From CAVPCY01 sp963702525 (GTDB lineage: Bacteria > Actinomycetota > Coriobacteriia > Anaerosomatales > PHET01), in the NCBI GenBank assembly GCA_963702525.1, contig CAVPCY010000021.1, positions 62,001 through 126,000 of the forward strand: 64,000 nucleotides of DNA. The letters run 5' to 3'. Positions 60,402 to 64,000 of this stretch are shown one piece after another. The position numbers and the translations under genes are program-made. Below the pieces are notes generated by a model. That model had not been told where the DNA came from and made no database searches. It was given only the letters and a program-made list of their open reading frames with translations. The first letter of the stretch is position 1, and each line of letters begins with the position of its first letter.

Positions 60402-61877
60402 ATGGAGGTCGTTGACGTCCGCCCGCTGCTCGCGCCGTTGATCTCGCTTGCGTGCGCGGGGCTCGTCATCGCATTCGGTCGCACGGCGTTCTGGCGAGGG
60501 TTCTGGAGCCTGTCTTCGGCCGCGCTCAAGTTCGCGGTCGTGCTCTCGATGCTGCCAGGCTCGCTTCGCGGGGTCGTCTACGTGTGGAACGTAGTCGAGT
60601 TCACGCAAGGAGTCGGGTTGGGATTCCGAGCAGACGCCTTGGGGATGTTCTTCTCGCTCGTGTCCTCGACGCTGTGGATCCTCACGACCATCTACGCGAT
60701 CGGCTACATGCGCCCGGAGCATGCGAAGCGGCGCTTCTTCAGCTTCTTCGCACTGTGCGTCTCAACCACGGTCGGAATCGCGTTTGCCGAGAACATGCTC
60801 ACGCTCTTCTTGTTCTACGAGATGCTCACCGTGTGCACGTATCCTCTCGTGATCCACGAAGAGACTCCCGAGGCGTTGCGAGCGGGGCGCAAGTACCTCG
60901 TCTACACGCTGACCGGCGGCGCTTGCGTTCTCGTGGCATCGGCCATCACTTTCAGCGTCGCGGGCACCCTGTCGTTCGCCTCGACGGGCATCTTCGCCTC
61001 CGACGCGGGGTACGGGGTCCTGCTGCTGATCTTCGGGCTGTTCATGGGCGGCTTCGGCGTCAAGGCCGCGATCATGCCGTTGCACGGCTGGCTGCCCAGC
61101 GCGATGGTCGCGCCCACGCCGGTGAGTGCGCTCCTGCACGCGGTCGCGGTGGTCAAGGCGGGCGCGTTCGGAATCCTGCGAGTGATCTACTGCATCTTCG
61201 GCGTCGACCTGCTGAGGAGAGTGGGCTTCACCACGCCGCTCGCGTGGATCGCGGCTTTCACCATCATCGGCGGGTCACTGATGGCGCTGATGCAAGACAA
61301 CCTCAAGCGACGGCTCGCGTACTCCACGATCAGCCAGCTGTCCTACATCGTGCTCGGCGCAGCGCTGCTCACGCCCTACGCGGCGACGGCGGCAGTCGTG
61401 CACGTGGCCAACCAGGCGTTTCCCAAGATCACCATGTTCTTCGTCGCCGGCGCCATACAGCGCCAGACCGGCAAGACTAAGGTCAGCGAGCTGCAGGGCA
61501 TCGGGCACCAGATGCCCTACACGATGGCCGCGTTCACGGTGGCCGCGTTGAGTTTCATCGCGGTGCCGCTGTTCGCCGGGTTCATCACGAAGTGGTACCT
61601 GTCGCTCGGCGCTCTGCAGGCCGGCGCATGGTGGTACGTGATCCTGATGGTGATCTCGTCGCTGCTCAACGCCACCTACTGGCTCCCCATCGTCTACGAC
61701 GCGTACTTCAAGCCTCCCGAGGGCGACATGCTCACAGTGCGCCGTGCTCCGATGATTCTGCTCGTGCCCATCATCATCTGCGCGGTCTACGTGGTCTTGC
61801 TCGGCACGACCTCCGAGGTGCCCGGGATGCCCCTGTCGCTCGCGCAGGCCGCCGTACGATTCGTCTTCGGAATGTAG
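60402..61877 (+). CDS. NuoL/M/N-like antiporter subunit with altered NHA motif
   Basis: 491 residues, about 14 helices. Conserved Glu in LFLFYEMLTVCTYPLVIHEE, Lys in FGVKAAIMPLHGWLPSAMVA, LMALMQDNLKRRLAYSTISQ and a final FAGFITKWYLSLGA. At the position of NHALIKA (seen in the upstream MnhD) it reads NQAFPKITMF: the His is replaced by Gln and Pro precedes the Lys. ATG at 60402 is 1 base after mnhD. It resembles the single large subunits of Mbx/hydrogenase-4-type complexes. Sequence intact. Confidence 0.88.
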   Translation: MEVVDVRPLLAPLISLACAGLVIAFGRTAFWRGFWSLSSAALKFAVVLSMLPGSLRGVVYVWNVVEFTQGVGLGFRADALGMFFSLVSSTLWILTTIYAIGYMRPEHAKRRFFSFFALCVSTTVGIAFAENMLTLFLFYEMLTVCTYPLVIHEETPEALRAGRKYLVYTLTGGACVLVASAITFSVAGTLSFASTGIFASDAGYGVLLLIFGLFMGGFGVKAAIMPLHGWLPSAMVAPTPVSALLHAVAVVKAGAFGILRVIYCIFGVDLLRRVGFTTPLAWIAAFTIIGGSLMALMQDNLKRRLAYSTISQLSYIVLGAALLTPYAATAAVVHVANQAFPKITMFFVAGAIQRQTGKTKVSELQGIGHQMPYTMAAFTVAALSFIAVPLFAGFITKWYLSLGALQAGAWWYVILMVISSLLNATYWLPIVYDAYFKPPEGDMLTVRRAPMILLVPIIICAVYVVLLGTTSEVPGMPLSLAQAAVRFVFGM

Positions 61878-61887
61878 GGGGAGTCCG

Positions 61888-63429
61888 GTGCAGACCTCGT
61901 CAGTAACCTCAGTGGTTCCGGCGGTCGCGATCTTGCTGCCCCTTCTCGGCTCACTGCTTGGCCTGCCGGCCGTCCGCATCGCCGAGAAGCTGCGCATCTG
62001 GGTGCTTGCCGTGGTTGTCGGGCTCTCCACATTGCTGGCGATCTCACTCGTCCCCGGAGTACTGCGCGGTGCCGAGTACGAGGCGTACCTGTTCAGGCTC
62101 ACACCGACCGCATGGCTGCAGCTCAAGGTCGACGCGATGGGCACCCTGTTCGCCGTGACGGCGACGACGCTTTGGCTGCTCGCACTCGTCTACTCGGCAG
62201 GCTACATGCCCCGCGAGCAGAAGCTGGGACGCTACTGGCTGTTCTTCATGATCTGTCTGTCGTGGACGCTCGGCGTCGCATACGCGGGCAACCTGCTCAC
62301 CTTCATCGTCTTCTATGAGCTGTTCTCGGTGATGACCTACCCGCTCGTGATCCACGAGGAGACTCCTCAGGCGCGCGCTGCCGCGCTCAAGTACATCGTC
62401 TACATCCTGATCGGCGGCAGCCTGGTGTTGCTCGCCGTGGTGGGCACCTACTTCGTCTCCGGTCGGCTCGCCTTCGAGGCGGGCGGGATACTCAGCGCCG
62501 ATGTCGGCCGCACGGGTCTGCTCGTCATCTTCTGGTGCTTCGTGACCGGCTTCGGTGTGAAGGCGGCGCTCTTCCCGCTGCACGGCTGGGTGCCAGACGC
62601 TCACCCGGCCGCCCCCGCCCCGTTCTCGGCGGTGCTCTCGGGCGTGATGGTCGCGGCGGGCGCGTTCGGGATCGGGCGCGCGCTGTACTTCGTCTTCGGC
62701 GTCGATCTGCTGACCGAGCTCGGGGCGGCCAGGGTGCTCGCGGGCATCGCGGCCTTCACCGTGGTCTTCGCCGGCGTACTCGCGGTCAACCAGGATAACC
62801 TGAAGCGGCGCCTGGCCTACTCGACCATCAGCCAGATGGCCTACGTGACGCTTGGGCTTGCGCTGCTGGGCCAAGACGCGGCCGTCGGGGGCCTCGTGCA
62901 TATCGCGAACCACGCGTTCATGAAGGGCACGCTGTTCTTCTGTGCGGGACTGCTCATCAAACGCGCCGGCATCCACAACGTGAGCGAGATGGCCGGAGTC
63001 GCCCGACGCATGCCGCTCACGATGGCGTCGTTCGCTCTGGCGACGCTGGGCATGATCGGCACCCCACCGCTCTCTGGCTTCGTGAGCAAGTGGTATCTGG
63101 GCCTTGGCATGCTCGAGGTCGACCAGCCCTACTACCTCATCGTTCTGCTTGGCGGAGCACTGATCGCCGCCGTCTACCTGCTGCCCATCGTCTACGTCGC
63201 CTACTTCAAAGCCCCGGACGCCGCCGCCGAGGCGGTGCAGCCCGCACGAGCCCCCGAGCCCGCCGCCATCGGCGGCAGCACGGCCACGGAGCCCCGAGAG
63301 GGCCCGCGTTCGATGCTGATTCCCACAGTGATCGCGGCGTCGCTCACGATCGTTCTCGGCGTTGCCGCATCGGTACCCGGCCTACCGCTCTCGCTCGCGC
63401 AGAAGGCCGCCGAGGTGATCTTCCGCTAG
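61888..63429 (+). CDS. NuoL/M/N-like antiporter subunit
   Basis: 513 residues, about 14 helices, paralogous to the preceding gene. Glu in FIVFYELFSVMTYPLVIHEE, Lys in FGVKAALFPLHGWVPDAHPA, NLKRRLAYSTISQMAYVTLG and an intact NHAFMKGTLFF. A Pro/Ala-rich cytoplasmic loop lies near residues 450-475 (DAAAEAVQPARAPEPAAIGG). GTG at 61888 with GGGGGAGTCCG upstream, 10 bases after the previous stop. Confidence 0.9.
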   Translation: MQTSSVTSVVPAVAILLPLLGSLLGLPAVRIAEKLRIWVLAVVVGLSTLLAISLVPGVLRGAEYEAYLFRLTPTAWLQLKVDAMGTLFAVTATTLWLLALVYSAGYMPREQKLGRYWLFFMICLSWTLGVAYAGNLLTFIVFYELFSVMTYPLVIHEETPQARAAALKYIVYILIGGSLVLLAVVGTYFVSGRLAFEAGGILSADVGRTGLLVIFWCFVTGFGVKAALFPLHGWVPDAHPAAPAPFSAVLSGVMVAAGAFGIGRALYFVFGVDLLTELGAARVLAGIAAFTVVFAGVLAVNQDNLKRRLAYSTISQMAYVTLGLALLGQDAAVGGLVHIANHAFMKGTLFFCAGLLIKRAGIHNVSEMAGVARRMPLTMASFALATLGMIGTPPLSGFVSKWYLGLGMLEVDQPYYLIVLLGGALIAAVYLLPIVYVAYFKAPDAAAEAVQPARAPEPAAIGGSTATEPREGPRSMLIPTVIAASLTIVLGVAASVPGLPLSLAQKAAEVIFR

Positions 63430-63432
63430 GAG

Positions 63433-64000
63433 GTGGAGCTCACGGAGCAGGCGGTACAAGCCGTCGCCAGCCCGCTGCCAGCGTTGCTGGTCGCGTGGCC
63501 GCTCGCCTGCGCGCTGCTGGTCTACCCGCTGGGGCGCGTGCGAGAGAGCGTGCGCAACGGCTTCGTCGCATTCGTCACGGCCACGACGCTGCTCGGCGCC
63601 GTGGCGCTCGTGCCGCTCATCGCCCAGTACCGCGTGATCGGCACCCGGGTGCCGATGCTGCTGGGTCGACCTCGTGTTCGCGGTCGACTCGTTCTCGATG
63701 CTCTTCGCGATCTTCTCGGCGTTCGTATGGTTCGCCGCCACCCTCTACTCCCTCGACTACATGGTGCACGAGGGCAAGCGGGGCCGCTTCCAGACCACGA
63801 GTCTTGTCGTGCTCGGGGCGATGCTCGGCGTCGTGATGGCTGGCGACCTGGTGACGCTGTACCTGTTCTTCGAGCTGCTGGGGATGACCGCGTTTCTCTT
63901 CGTCATCCACACCGAGACCGACCAAGCCAAGCAGGCGGCGATCAAGTACTTCTGGATGACCGCGCTCGGCGGACTGGCGCTGGTCGCCGGTATCCTGCTC
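63433..64000 (+). CDS. NuoL/M/N-like antiporter subunit, 3'-truncated by the window (frameshifted)
   Basis: At least 189 residues. From GTG 63433: ELTEQAVQAVASPLPALLVA, CALLVYPLGRVRESVRNGFV. Near 63660 the frame shifts and continues VDLVFAVDSFSMLFAIFSAF, VWFAATLYSLDYMVHEGKRG, LVTLYLFFELLGMTAFLFVI and HTETDQAKQAAIKYFWMTAL. The Glu of LYLFFELLG corresponds to the helix-5 glutamate. Fourth large antiporter-type subunit in a row; the operon continues past the window. Confidence 0.82.
   Translation, partial: MELTEQAVQAVASPLPALLVAWPLACALLVYPLGRVRESVRNGFVAFVTATTLLGAVALVPLIAQYRVIGTRVPMLLGRPRVRGRLVLDALRDLLGVRMVRRHPLLPRLHGARGQAGPLPDHESCRARGDARRRDGWRPGDAVPVLRAAGDDRVSLRHPHRDRPSQAGGDQVLLDDRARRTGAGRRYPA

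Noticed and set aside
1..64000. Programmed frameshifting or stop-codon recoding as cause of the many frame breaks
   Set aside because: No common slippery site or shared structure at the break points, and the affected families are not known to use recoding; indel errors are simpler.
1..64000. CRISPR arrays, insertion sequences, prophage, tRNA or rRNA genes
   Set aside because: No regular repeat-spacer pattern, transposase-like protein, phage structural protein or recognisable tRNA/rRNA sequence was seen on either strand.

Overview
This 64 kb window is GC-rich and tightly packed. It looks like part of the chromosome of a strict anaerobe that uses the bacterial Wood-Ljungdahl pathway and ferments amino acids. 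High GC, Actinobacteria-like codon use and the pairing of a CODH/ACS operon with ornithine fermentation genes suggest an acetogenic or syntrophic member of the Actinomycetota (for example the deep Coriobacteriia/OPB41 type). That placement is inference: no rRNA or other marker gene lies in the window. I see no tRNA, rRNA, CRISPR array, insertion sequence or phage gene.

Layout. (1) 1-11649, + strand: CODH/ACS operon acsD-cooS-acsB-acsC, then a fused GltD-like/ferredoxin/MvhD-like electron carrier, metV, metF, the nickel ATPase acsF/cooC and the methyltransferase acsE, mostly with overlapping start and stop codons. (2) 11690-14314: a zinc-ribbon mini-protein and a nucleoside phosphorylase plus amidohydrolase pair (methylthioadenosine salvage or a futalosine-type step). 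(3) 14439-19567, - strand: branched-chain amino acid ABC transporter livKHMGF. (4) 19791-25753: cysK with an Rrf2 regulator, small membrane proteins, a redox module (ferredoxin-thioredoxin reductase/Rieske fusion, glutaredoxin, NDH-2-like flavoprotein) and a WalJ-type metallo-hydrolase. (5) 25787-29292, - strand: btuFCD behind a cobalamin riboswitch and terminator. (6) 29346-33826: unknown proteins, Lrp and Rrf2 regulators, an AcuC-type deacetylase. (7) 33954-43369, - strand: the oxidative ornithine pathway ord-ortA-ortB-oraS-oraE, a GMC-type oxidoreductase, the reactivase glmL and ornithine racemase. (8) 43450-55385: secreted and envelope proteins, a nine-heme cytochrome, a receiver-less OmpR-type regulator, c-di-GMP proteins and a peptide/D-amino-acid pair. 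(9) 55637-64000, + strand: a degenerate GGDEF membrane protein coupled to an Mrp/Mbh-type cation antiporter module (mnhE, F, G, DUF4040, B, C, D plus three more NuoL/M/N-like subunits), running off the window.

How it fits together. Ornithine is racemised, rearranged by the B12- and PLP-dependent OraSE, oxidised by Ord and cleaved by OrtAB to alanine and acetyl-CoA. NAD(P)H and acetyl-CoA from this route can exchange with the CODH/ACS and MetVF branch. CODH/ACS (corrinoid protein AcsCD) and OraSE both need corrinoid, matching the riboswitch-controlled btuFCD importer. The Mrp-type module is the probable site of ion-gradient energy conservation.

Quality caveat: about 17 genes carry apparent single-base frameshifts, although both halves keep strong family similarity and strict codon bias. 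Most are probably uncorrected indels in the assembly rather than true pseudogenes. Affected genes are annotated at full span with the approximate break point.
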